64,000 nt of DNA from Treponema sp. (GTDB lineage: Bacteria; Spirochaetota; Spirochaetia; Treponematales; Breznakiellaceae). Under the pieces are notes generated by a model that saw only the letters and a list, made by a program, of their open reading frames with translations, was not told the DNA's origin and ran no database searches. The stretch covers positions 1 through 64,000 of the forward strand of contig WQSF01000002.1 of NCBI GenBank assembly GCA_009788065.1. Direction: 5' to 3'. Of the stretch, positions 1 to 8,643 are shown one piece after another (the first letter of the stretch is position 1; each line of letters opens with the position of its first letter). The position numbers and the translations under genes were made by a program.

Positions 1-45
1 GATCAGCGCTAATACGGCCGTGACCACAATCAGTTTTTTTAACAT
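1..45 (-). CDS. N-terminus of a truncated secreted/membrane protein (MLKKLIVVTAVLALI...)
   Basis: Minus-strand ATG at 45 with GAGGAGG 8 nt upstream; hydrophobic signal-like start; runs off the window. Confidence 0.5.
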   Translation of the reverse strand, partial: MLKKLIVVTAVLALI

Positions 46-494
46 AATTCATTCCTCCTCAGAATTTTTTCCCTCCCATACAGGAGTTTGGTATAAAGGG
101 ACATTTTCCCTTAACAAAAATATACATGGATCGAGTAATAATGCATATAGGCATTATCACCTATTTTTAAAATAGGAGAATACACCTACTACACCCTACG
201 CTGTCCACATATATTTTGATCAAAATATATACAAATTAGGAAAACATGTCAAGCAAAAACCCAAAAAAAAAAATTTTTTTACAAATTTGTTATAGCAGTA
301 TATTTTGATGTATTGTAGTATATTATGACTTGACAGAACCTGCCGCAGACGTTTAAAAACGCCCCGCGCCGCTTTCCGTTATGCGCAAATCGCGCTTTAC
401 CGGGCAAATCGATCCCTTCGTAACTCAAGGCGTAAAACACATTTACATGAATATGGATACAGATAATAACCGCCTTAAAGACATCAAAATAATC

Positions 495-523
495 TTGACA
501 AATAAGTCTTAATTCGGTACCAT
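495..523 (+). promoter_or_regulatory. Promoter of the toxin-antitoxin pair: TTGACA-17 bp-TACCAT
   Basis: -35 at 495-500, -10-like at 518-523, followed by GAAGGAG and ATG at 547. Confidence 0.5.
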
Positions 524-546
524 TAAAGTACTTGAAGGAGTTTCAA

Positions 547-828
547 ATGAACATTAACTTAAAAGAGGATGTAAAACCTATTTCTTACATAAAATCCAAC
601 GCGGCAAAAATGATGAAATACGTGAACGAAAGAAAAAGCCCTATTATCGTAACTCAGAACGGAGAGGCAAAAGCTGTATTAATGGACATTGAATCATATC
701 AGCAAACCGAAAACGCGTTTGCGCTGCTCAAATTATTACAATATGCAGAAAAATCAATTGCCGAAGGAAATGTATATGATCACGAGCAAGTGTTCTCAGA
801 ACTAAGGAAAAAGATAAGTAAGAAATAA
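547..828 (+). CDS. Phd/YefM-family antitoxin
   Basis: ISYIKSNAAKMMKYVNERKSPIIVTQNGEAKAVLMDIESYQ is typical Phd/YefM; the track start at 532 is a TTG lying in the SD, so ATG 547 is preferred. Confidence 0.85.
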   Translation: MNINLKEDVKPISYIKSNAAKMMKYVNERKSPIIVTQNGEAKAVLMDIESYQQTENAFALLKLLQYAEKSIAEGNVYDHEQVFSELRKKISKK

Positions 829-830
829 TT

Positions 831-1166
831 ATGGATAAAAAATATCAAATAAAATGGACAGCGCCTGCAAGAGAAGATGTAAGCGAGATTATAGATTACA
901 TTGACAGGACAAATCCGGCTTATGCGGAAAAATTATTGAACCTGATATATAAAAATGTTAAAAAATTAGATATGTACCCCGGACGGCATCGATTAGTCCC
1001 CGAATTTGAAGAAAACGGATATCTAACATACAGGGAAATAATAGTAGAATATTGGAGAGTAATATACAAAATAGAAGGTGATATAATTTATATAATGCTG
1101 GTAATAGACGGCAGAAGAAACATCGACAGTTACTTATTAAATAAGATGCTATTACGAGAAAGCTAA
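831..1166 (+). CDS. RelE/ParE-family toxin
   Basis: YQIKWTAPAREDVSEIIDYIDRTNPAYAEKLLNLI...YREIIVEYWRVIYKIEGDIIYIMLVIDGRR; immediately downstream of the antitoxin. Confidence 0.85.
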   Translation: MDKKYQIKWTAPAREDVSEIIDYIDRTNPAYAEKLLNLIYKNVKKLDMYPGRHRLVPEFEENGYLTYREIIVEYWRVIYKIEGDIIYIMLVIDGRRNIDSYLLNKMLLRES

Positions 1167-1238
1167 GTATAGAGCAAGCATTAAAATATAACTTTTCCTC
1201 CCGTTGACTATCCTAAAAATATGTTACAATGTGTATAT

Positions 1239-1928
1239 ATGAAATCAAATTATATATATTTAATTACGGCGTTTTGCATAGCGTTTTGCTCATGCACCAC
1301 AGTCCCTAAAACCACCGGCGTGAAAGACAATTTTACCATTGATCTGAACGCAAGACCCATTCAAATCGGAGAAATCGAATTACAGATCGAGACGTTTTTC
1401 GGGCTCGGCAAGTTAAAAAAAATTATCGCCCCGGTAACTTATTATCCCAAGGAAGACGCTGTCTGCCTTCAATACAAGTTTAATATGATCAACTGCCAGC
1501 AGTTCTGGAGCCGGAAAGGGCGGCTGGTTTTTCAGAGTTCGCTCGACAGATACAACGAAGATTACGACATGCGCAATTTGTCGCGGAACGACAGAAAATC
1601 GCAGGAAAGATACGGAGAAACAATCGGATATTTAATTTGGCAGCAGGCTGATTTTCTTGTCCGCGCCAGAGGCAATATGAGAATCCACCTCGGATACACT
1701 TTCAAAGATAAAGCGCCTTTCTTTACGGTCTTCCAGCTCGATGCGGAATACATTGACGAAATGGCGAGAGACAATAACAGAGTCAGCGACATCGTTACAT
1801 TCTTTTATACCAGAGCACAGGCGGCGGATCTTGTGTCTTTATTTAATCAGGATATGCTGGATGAATACGCGACAGGCGCGAAGGAACCTCCGGCATGGAA
1901 CAATCGTGTCGATGCGGATCGTTATTAG
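1239..1928 (+). CDS. Putative lipoprotein of unknown function
   Basis: MKSNYIYLITAFCIAFCSC lipobox-like N-terminus; ATG 1239 preferred to 1221. Confidence 0.6.
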   Translation: MKSNYIYLITAFCIAFCSCTTVPKTTGVKDNFTIDLNARPIQIGEIELQIETFFGLGKLKKIIAPVTYYPKEDAVCLQYKFNMINCQQFWSRKGRLVFQSSLDRYNEDYDMRNLSRNDRKSQERYGETIGYLIWQQADFLVRARGNMRIHLGYTFKDKAPFFTVFQLDAEYIDEMARDNNRVSDIVTFFYTRAQAADLVSLFNQDMLDEYATGAKEPPAWNNRVDADRY

Positions 1929-1931
1929 CGT

Positions 1932-2969
1932 ATGATTCAAAAAGAAGAACTGGATAGATGCGCGGCTCTCATTTCCGACTGCAAGAAAGAAATGGCGAAA
2001 CGCATCGTCGGTCAAAGAGAAATGATCGACGGACTTTTAGCGTCGCTTGTCGCAGGCGGGCACATTCTTCTGGAGGGCGTTCCCGGTCTCGCGAAAACGT
2101 TAGCGGTAAAGAGTCTCGCGCAAATTACAGGGCTTGAATTTAAAAGAATTCAATTTACTCCCGATTTATTACCTGCCGATTTAACAGGCACAATGATCTT
2201 TGAACAGGCAGACGGAAGATTTTCAGTACGCAAGGGACCTGTTTTTGCGAATGTAATTCTTGCAGACGAAATCAACCGCGCGCCCGCGAAAGTGCAGTCC
2301 GCCCTTCTCGAAGCGATGGAAGAAAAACAGGTAACAATCGGCGAGACGAGCTATCCCCTGCCCGATCCGTTCTTCGTTCTCGCGACAGAAAATCCCATCG
2401 AACATGAAGGCACTTACTCTCTCCCGGAAGCCGAACTGGATCGTTTTCTTATGAAGCTTCTCATCACCTATCCCGCTCCTGTCGAAGAGCTTGACGTTGT
2501 AAAAAACAGCCCGCCGCTTTCTTCGGGAACGGGCTCAGGCTCCGCGCAGGAACCTCTTTCAAATGTTTTAACAATGGATAAACTCGCGCTTCTGCGTTCT
2601 GTCGCGGAAGCGATTCATATTGACGAAGAAATCAGCAGATACGTTGTATCGATAGTTACCGCGACACGTCCTTCATCGACAAGATCGCGCGCCGCGAAAG
2701 CTTCCATTCAGGATGTTAATAAATCAGAAGACGGCGTTTACCGTTATGTGTCATTCGGCGCCTCTCCCCGCGCGAGCATTGCTCTTTACCGCTGTTGTAA
2801 AATTCAGGCAATGTTCGACGGGCGCAATTTTGTAAGCCCGGAAGACGTTAAAACAGCGGCGCTTCCGGTACTGCGTCACAGGCTTGTGCTTAGTTACGAA
2901 GCGGAAGCCGAAGGAATGGACGCGGACGCGGTTATCGAAAGAATTTTAAGCCATGTGCCGGTGCCGTAA
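1932..2969 (+). CDS. MoxR-family AAA+ ATPase
   Basis: GHILLEGVPGLAKT Walker A, ILADEINRAPAKVQSALLEAMEEKQVT; first gene of a Bat-type operon. Confidence 0.93.
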   Translation: MIQKEELDRCAALISDCKKEMAKRIVGQREMIDGLLASLVAGGHILLEGVPGLAKTLAVKSLAQITGLEFKRIQFTPDLLPADLTGTMIFEQADGRFSVRKGPVFANVILADEINRAPAKVQSALLEAMEEKQVTIGETSYPLPDPFFVLATENPIEHEGTYSLPEAELDRFLMKLLITYPAPVEELDVVKNSPPLSSGTGSGSAQEPLSNVLTMDKLALLRSVAEAIHIDEEISRYVVSIVTATRPSSTRSRAAKASIQDVNKSEDGVYRYVSFGASPRASIALYRCCKIQAMFDGRNFVSPEDVKTAALPVLRHRLVLSYEAEAEGMDADAVIERILSHVPVP

Positions 2970-2972
2970 TGC

Positions 2973-3890
2973 ATGGAAACAAGTGATTTATTAAAATCCA
3001 TTATCAATCTTCCCATTATTTCACGCGGTCTCGCGGAAGAAATGCTCGCCGGAAACTTTAGATCGATCTTTAAAGGACAGGGCATGGAATTTGACGAAGC
3101 GCGTCATTACGAACCCGGAGACGACATCAGATCGATAGATTGGAACGCAAGCGCGCGTTTCGGCAATCCGTTCGTAAAAATGTACCGCGAAGAGCGCGAA
3201 TTAACTATAATGATTTTACTGGATGTCAGTCCTTCAATGCACAGAACGCACATTGCGCGTCACGGATTAAGCCCTTACGAACAAGGCTTGCTTTCCGCCG
3301 CTCTTGTCGCCTTTTCCGCAGAACACACAGGACAGCAGATCGGCGCGCTTTTTTTTGACAGAGACATAGAAAAAGCCTTTCTGCCGCGCAAAGGCAGAAA
3401 ATATTTAATGACGCTTATTACATCCGCGCTTCAGTATCAGAACAATGTAATACCGCGCAGGTCCCAATACGGAAGCGATCTCGCCTCGGCGTTAACAGGC
3501 GCCCAGCGCCTGCTTAAAAAAAGATCGCTTGTAGTAGTCATATCCGATTTTTACAGCGTTAACTGGGAACAGGAAATGGGAAACCTTTGCAGAAAACACG
3601 ATGTAATCGCGTTACGCATAAGCGATTCAAAAGAACTCCCCTTCCCCGGCTTAATAACCCTGGAAGACCCCGAGACAGGCGTTCGCATAGAAGCGCCCGC
3701 AAGCCTTGATTCATTCAAAGAAAGCTGGTCGTTATGGCACAAAGAAAAATCAACATGGTGGGAAACCCAATGCAGAAAATGCGGCGCCTCTTTTTTAGAA
3801 CTCCCCGTAGACGCTGACGCTCCTTCCGTCCTTATAAAATTCTTCGGCAGCCGCACAAAACACAAACACCGCGTCAGGAAGAAGATATGA
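2973..3890 (+). CDS. DUF58 domain protein
   Basis: GQGMEFDEARHYEPGDDIRSIDWNASARFGNPFVKMYREERELTIMILLDVSPSM. Confidence 0.92.
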   Translation: METSDLLKSIINLPIISRGLAEEMLAGNFRSIFKGQGMEFDEARHYEPGDDIRSIDWNASARFGNPFVKMYREERELTIMILLDVSPSMHRTHIARHGLSPYEQGLLSAALVAFSAEHTGQQIGALFFDRDIEKAFLPRKGRKYLMTLITSALQYQNNVIPRRSQYGSDLASALTGAQRLLKKRSLVVVISDFYSVNWEQEMGNLCRKHDVIALRISDSKELPFPGLITLEDPETGVRIEAPASLDSFKESWSLWHKEKSTWWETQCRKCGASFLELPVDADAPSVLIKFFGSRTKHKHRVRKKI

Positions 3891-4825
3891 CTTATATGGA
3901 AGAAAACAAACAAAGTCAAAGTACGCGCGTTCCTTTGCGTCTTCGTGTCTGCGCGAAATTTTTTCTTTTATTCATTTTCATGTTAGTAAATATTAATTTA
4001 AACGCGCAGGCATACAGGGCGTATTTGATACCGGGGCAGATTTATGTAGGAGACCCTGCGACATTGGTGCTGTCGCTGCCCGCTTCGCAGGTTTCAGAAG
4101 ATATTATTTTAACTAAAAGCAATTATTTTATAACCGAAGATAAATTTCCTTCGCATGAAAGCATCGATTTTAAACGCGTGATTTTAGAGAGGCGCTCTAC
4201 AGGAAGCAGGCTGATGATCGAATTCACTCCGTTTGCCGCAGGCGTTCTGGAAATGCCCGTTATCGAAATCGGAGGAGAATATTTTACCGGTTTGCGCGTT
4301 ACAGTAAATTCGCTCTTGGACGCTCGTTCCGCGCCGGCGCTGTCCACGGCGGCTTCCGTTCTGGCAATGCCGGGTACGGCGATAATGATTTACGGAACAA
4401 TGGCGGCGATTGTTTTTTTTATACTTTCCGTTATTTGGTTTATTTTTAAAGGTAAAACCGCGATTCAAAAATGGCGGGAAAAATGGAAAAGAAGAAGGCT
4501 CTTTGTTTCCATCCGCAACGCGGAAAGACGGCTTTACCGCGCAGTGCAAAAAGGCGCGGATAAACGCTCTGTTCTGGACAAACTCTCGGACGAATTCAGA
4601 GATTTTCTTTCCACACTTACGGGAGATAACTGCCGCTCCATGACCGCCCGCGAATTTGAACGCACATTTGAAGCTCTGGAAGACAGTTTGTTCCTTGGAA
4701 GTTTTTTTTCCAGATGCGACAGAATGCGTTTCTCCGGCGTCAATGTTGAATCTTCGGAGATCCTCCACCTTCTTGATGACATGCGCAGTTTCGTCAATGT
4801 CAAAAACAAGGAGGAAAAAAAATGA
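3887..4825 (+). CDS. Bat-operon membrane protein (BatD/DUF4381-like position), function unknown
   Basis: Signal-like segment, beta-rich ectodomain, TM at IMIYGTMAAIVFFILSVIWFIF; overlaps the DUF58 gene; start probably ATG 3896. Confidence 0.65.
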   Translation: MTYMEENKQSQSTRVPLRLRVCAKFFLLFIFMLVNINLNAQAYRAYLIPGQIYVGDPATLVLSLPASQVSEDIILTKSNYFITEDKFPSHESIDFKRVILERRSTGSRLMIEFTPFAAGVLEMPVIEIGGEYFTGLRVTVNSLLDARSAPALSTAASVLAMPGTAIMIYGTMAAIVFFILSVIWFIFKGKTAIQKWREKWKRRRLFVSIRNAERRLYRAVQKGADKRSVLDKLSDEFRDFLSTLTGDNCRSMTAREFERTFEALEDSLFLGSFFSRCDRMRFSGVNVESSEILHLLDDMRSFVNVKNKEEKK

Positions 4826-4830
4826 ACCAA

Positions 4831-4845
4831 AGGTGTCAGTCACCT
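4831..4845. repeat. Copy 1 of AGGTG-TCAGT-CACCT hairpin motif
   Basis: AGGTGTCAGTCACCT read directly; 5-bp stem, 5-nt loop. Confidence 0.8.
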
Positions 4846-4877
4846 CTTAATTTCTTACAAAACTGTCAAATATCAAA

Positions 4878-4900
4878 CAAAAGGTGTCAGTCACCTTTTG
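4878..4900. repeat. Copy 2 of the motif, extended to CAAAAGGTG-TCAGT-CACCTTTTG
   Basis: Perfect 9-bp stem, 5-nt loop; same GGTGTCAGTCACC core as 4831 and 13241. Confidence 0.85.
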
Positions 4901-4910
4901 GGGAGAAAAA

Positions 4911-5909
4911 ATGAACCTTGGTTTTGACAATCCCATCCTTGCCTTTTCCGCGTTTATAATTATTCCGTTAGCCGTCATTATTTTTTCACGGCTGAAAAAT
5001 CCGTTTGTCGCCGCGATTCCGCTCGGCGCTCCCGGCGGCGCTCATATAAAAATTTCCAATATCGGCGGCTTTGTAAAACTTCTGCGGTTTCTGGAAATCG
5101 CGGGAATATTTTTATTATTTTTCAGCGCGGCAGGTCCTTCGGTTAAAACCGCAGAAACTGTCTGGCTTAACAGAGGCGCCGATATAATTTTTATTTTGGA
5201 TACCAGCCCAAGCATGGCGGCAATCGACATGGACGGAAAAAACCGTTTTAACGCGGGAAGCTCCATGCTTATTGAATTTGCGCGCAAACGCCCGACAGAC
5301 AGCATCGGGCTTGTGGCGGTCGGCGAAGACGCGGCGCTGCTTCTCCCTCCGACTTCCGACAGAAACGCGCTTGAACTTCGGCTTGAACAGCTCCAAATAG
5401 GCGAACAAGGCGACGGCACCGCTCTTGGCATGGGAATCGCTGTCGCCGCGTACCACCTTGATAAATCCAACGCAAAAAGAAAAGTCGCCGTTTTAATCAC
5501 GGACGGCGAAAATAACGCTGGATCGATACACCCGGAAACAGCGGCGAGTCTGTTACTCGAAATGGGAATTTCTTTTTGGGTAATCGCTGTAGGATCAACA
5601 GGCGGAGTGCCGATTGATTACATCGATCCTTATACAAAAATCCGCAGAACCGGAATTTTTGATTCGCGTTACGACGCGGAAAGCCTCAGGCGTTTAAGCG
5701 CGGCGGGAGGCGGCGTTTTTATTTCCGCTCCGAATACAATAGCTTTTGCAGATGCTTTCGCGCAGATTGACGATTCCGAAATTACGATACAGAGATCGCG
5801 TATTGTTAACCGCATGACATCCTGTTCTTTTCAATTTTTACTGGCGGCGGTTATTCTGCTTACAGCGATAAAATTTACAAGAAGATATTTGCTGGGAGCG
5901 CTAACATGA
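4911..5909 (+). CDS. batA: BatA-like von Willebrand factor A domain protein
   Basis: MNLGFDNPILAFSAF..., MIDAS DTSPSM; GGGGAG SD before ATG 4911; the track start at GTG 4884 lies inside the hairpin repeat. Confidence 0.85.
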   Translation: MNLGFDNPILAFSAFIIIPLAVIIFSRLKNPFVAAIPLGAPGGAHIKISNIGGFVKLLRFLEIAGIFLLFFSAAGPSVKTAETVWLNRGADIIFILDTSPSMAAIDMDGKNRFNAGSSMLIEFARKRPTDSIGLVAVGEDAALLLPPTSDRNALELRLEQLQIGEQGDGTALGMGIAVAAYHLDKSNAKRKVAVLITDGENNAGSIHPETAASLLLEMGISFWVIAVGSTGGVPIDYIDPYTKIRRTGIFDSRYDAESLRRLSAAGGGVFISAPNTIAFADAFAQIDDSEITIQRSRIVNRMTSCSFQFLLAAVILLTAIKFTRRYLLGALT

Positions 5910-7381
5910 AATTAAAATCAGCCAATATCGATCCTGTCCTTAAAACAAAAATGCTTGTTTCCGATTTATTTTTCTATTTGTTCATCGTGTTATCTGTCAT
6001 CGGTTTATTAGGACCAAAATGGGGTATGGGTTACGCGCCATCGGAATACAGACGGGGTCTGGACACCGTTTTCGCAATCGACGTTTCCCGTAGTATGGAC
6101 ATTCGCGGTGAAATCCCCGCGCCCGGTTCCCGCGTTATGCCTCAGTCGCGCCTTGAACGCGGACTAGCGATTGCAAAAGACAGTATCGCTTCCGTTCCCG
6201 GAGCGCGTTTTGCCGCCGCAATCGGCAGAGGCAGGGGTTATTTGGCAGTCCCGTTAACTTATGACAGCGAAGCTGCGATCATTTTTCTTGATTCGATAGA
6301 CGGCTCCAGTATGACGGGAAGAAGCACCAATCTTGAATCTTTAATCGAAGCCGCGGCAAACGCTTTTCAAAGCGCGTCCCCCGCAAGAAAAACAATCGTT
6401 CTTATCTCGGACGGCGAAACACATTCAGGCGTTATGCGAAACGCAGTAAACCGTTGTGTTAGAGAAAATATTGTTTTATTTGCCGTGGCTGCCGGCAGTG
6501 ACGACGGACAGTTGATTCAGGAGCGTTTAGACGACCCCGAATCCCTGCCTGTGATAAGCCGCAGAGATTCTTACCTTCTGCGCGGAGCCGCCGAAAGAAC
6601 AGGAGGCGTTTACATTGACGCAAACCGCGAAGACGCTTCTTTCGTTCTTTCTTCGAATTTATTATCACTCTCGCAGGAAATGGAAAACACAAACCGCAAC
6701 AGGGAACCCAAGCAAAGACGATCTTTTTTTGTCATACTCGCACTAGCCGCATTCGCCGTTTCAAAGTTTGTTACGCGCCAGCCCGGAAAGTCCGCCATGC
6801 GCCGCATTCCGATCGCTTCGATAATAACGATCATGATGTTTTTCTCATCCTGTACTGAAGGTAAAATGCTTTTACTCGAAGCGAATTTTTTAAGCTCGCG
6901 CGGCAGATACGACGAAGCGATAATTTCCTATTTAAAAGCGCTTAACCATGATGACGCCGCGCCTTACGCCGAATACGGACTTGGGCTTTCTTTTTATCTT
7001 TTAGACGAAGGTAAAGCCGCGCTAAACAGATATGTTGATTCTCAAAATTTGCTTAAAAAATTCCCGTCTAACGAACACCGCGAACTCCGCTACAGAAACC
7101 ATTACAACACAGGCGTAATACTTTTCGAAGAAGGCGAATACCGTTTAGCGGCGGATTCATTCAGGGAAGCGCTGAAAGAAGATCCAAAACGCCTTGAAGC
7201 GAAACGAAATCTGGAATTGAGTCTTATGTCCGGCAATATGGAAACAAATTCGGAAGGCAGGTCAAGAAGCCATGATGATCTTAGAGAAATTCTTTTTGAT
7301 TATTTAAAACAGGAAGAACAGCAAAAATGGAAAAGCCGCGAATGGGCTCCCGAAGAAAATCAGCCGGGACCTGATTATTAA
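5906..7381 (+). CDS. batB: BatB-BatC fusion: vWA domain plus lipobox-like segment plus TPR
   Basis: MIDAS DVSRSMDIRGE; internal MRRIPIASIITIMMFFSSC; TPRs (RYDEAIISYLKALNHDDAAPYAEYGLGLSFY). Confidence 0.85.
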   Translation: MKLKSANIDPVLKTKMLVSDLFFYLFIVLSVIGLLGPKWGMGYAPSEYRRGLDTVFAIDVSRSMDIRGEIPAPGSRVMPQSRLERGLAIAKDSIASVPGARFAAAIGRGRGYLAVPLTYDSEAAIIFLDSIDGSSMTGRSTNLESLIEAAANAFQSASPARKTIVLISDGETHSGVMRNAVNRCVRENIVLFAVAAGSDDGQLIQERLDDPESLPVISRRDSYLLRGAAERTGGVYIDANREDASFVLSSNLLSLSQEMENTNRNREPKQRRSFFVILALAAFAVSKFVTRQPGKSAMRRIPIASIITIMMFFSSCTEGKMLLLEANFLSSRGRYDEAIISYLKALNHDDAAPYAEYGLGLSFYLLDEGKAALNRYVDSQNLLKKFPSNEHRELRYRNHYNTGVILFEEGEYRLAADSFREALKEDPKRLEAKRNLELSLMSGNMETNSEGRSRSHDDLREILFDYLKQEEQQKWKSREWAPEENQPGPDY

Positions 7382-7392
7382 AGGTAAATAAC

Positions 7393-7887
7393 ATGATAAC
7401 TGTTAATATAAAATACTTATTAAACATGAATTTTAATATTAAAATTATTTTTATTTCATTTGCGTTTTTTTTTATTTTTTCCCCGAACGCGCATACGCAG
7501 AGTAATTGGCCTATGGCGACAGAAATACCGTCACGCGATGAGCCGCCCGTACTCCACGCTCCGCCAGAAAAACGCATAGTAACACACGCACTTGTTTGGG
7601 AAGCGTCGCCCGAAATGACATTAAAAAACCGTCAAATTCTCACGTTACGCGCAAACACGCCCATAGACCGCCTGCCGCCGCCGTCATTTTTCATGCCTAA
7701 AATTCCGCAAAATGCGATCCTCGCCCCAGCTCCCGTCACAACCCGCGAAAAATCACTCGGCGTTGTGTTAAAACTTACATTCATCCCGCTATGCGCTGGA
7801 TCATTCATCCTGCCCGAATACACTTTAAGTCAGGACGAGAATACACGGTTTCAAATACCCGCGCTTCAAATTACAGTTAAAGAATAA
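7393..7887 (+). CDS. Secreted protein of the Bat operon, unknown function
   Basis: Signal peptide MNFNIKIIFISFAFFFIFSPNAHTQ; AAGG SD; co-directional with the operon. Confidence 0.55.
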   Translation: MITVNIKYLLNMNFNIKIIFISFAFFFIFSPNAHTQSNWPMATEIPSRDEPPVLHAPPEKRIVTHALVWEASPEMTLKNRQILTLRANTPIDRLPPPSFFMPKIPQNAILAPAPVTTREKSLGVVLKLTFIPLCAGSFILPEYTLSQDENTRFQIPALQITVKE

Positions 7888-7892
7888 TAAAA

Positions 7893-7919
7893 AAACCTCG
7901 AACAACACATTCGAGGTTT
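7893..7919. terminator. Bidirectional terminator between convergent genes
   Basis: AAACCTCGAA-CAACACA-TTCGAGGTTT with A/T flanks. Confidence 0.85.
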
Positions 7920-7943
7920 ATTTTTAAAATTATAAAACCCGGC

Positions 7944-8504
7944 TCATGTCGGGAAGATTTTTCTTCCAAATTCTCCGTTTACTACCTGAGCCATAGCTGA
8001 ATAAATTGCCGATAATCCGCAGAATATTCCCACATAACCTGCGATTATTGTTATGTGACGATTTTCAGTAAAATCGCCGATTGAAAGAAGGAAAAATAAA
8101 ACCGCTAATGATGAAAATACTGTCATTGTAATCATATTATGCGACAGCGTCCCTAAAAACATAAAGAAGGTAAAAACACCCCATAAGGCAAGATAAAAAC
8201 CCATGGAAATATTATCTGCGGGATTAACGCCGAAAGGATTAATCCATATAAGGCATAACGACCACCAGAATAAGCCATATGCTGTAAACGCTGTTCCCCC
8301 AAAAGTATTGCCTACCCGAAGTTCGCTGATTCCGGCAATAATCTGCGCCGCTCCGCCAAGAGCAAAGCCCATCGCAACGATAACGATAGAAAGTTCGACG
8401 ATCCCCGCATTGTGAAGATTTAATAAAACGGTCGTCATGCCAAAACCTAAAAGCCCAAGAGGACCCGGGTTGGCAGTTTTCTTTTCGGACGAATTTTCAG
8501 ACAT
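7944..8504 (-). CDS. GPR1/FUN34/YaaH (SatP)-family acetate/succinate transporter
   Basis: NPGPLGLLGFGMTTVLLNLHNAG signature; multiple TMs; ATG at 8504 with AAGGAG SD (track start 8627 too long). Confidence 0.88.
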   Translation of the reverse strand: MSENSSEKKTANPGPLGLLGFGMTTVLLNLHNAGIVELSIVIVAMGFALGGAAQIIAGISELRVGNTFGGTAFTAYGLFWWSLCLIWINPFGVNPADNISMGFYLALWGVFTFFMFLGTLSHNMITMTVFSSLAVLFFLLSIGDFTENRHITIIAGYVGIFCGLSAIYSAMAQVVNGEFGRKIFPT

Positions 8505-8643
8505 AACAGCTCCTTTTTTTAGCGCCGACAAACAAAAGATTCGAAGCGGCGGCGCATATTGAATACACCGCATAACGGTGTAATTACATATTTTCCTAAT
8601 TATAAACCAAAATGATAAATTATGCAAAATTTCTATAAAAAAT

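Noticed and set aside
448-513. 21-codon ORF upstream of the toxin-antitoxin pair
   Set aside because: No SD and overlaps the TA promoter; insufficient support.
4184-4843. 219-aa minus-strand ORF
   Set aside because: Antisense to a well-supported Bat operon gene; composition looks like shadow coding.
5042-5500. 152-aa minus-strand ORF
   Set aside because: Antisense to batA.
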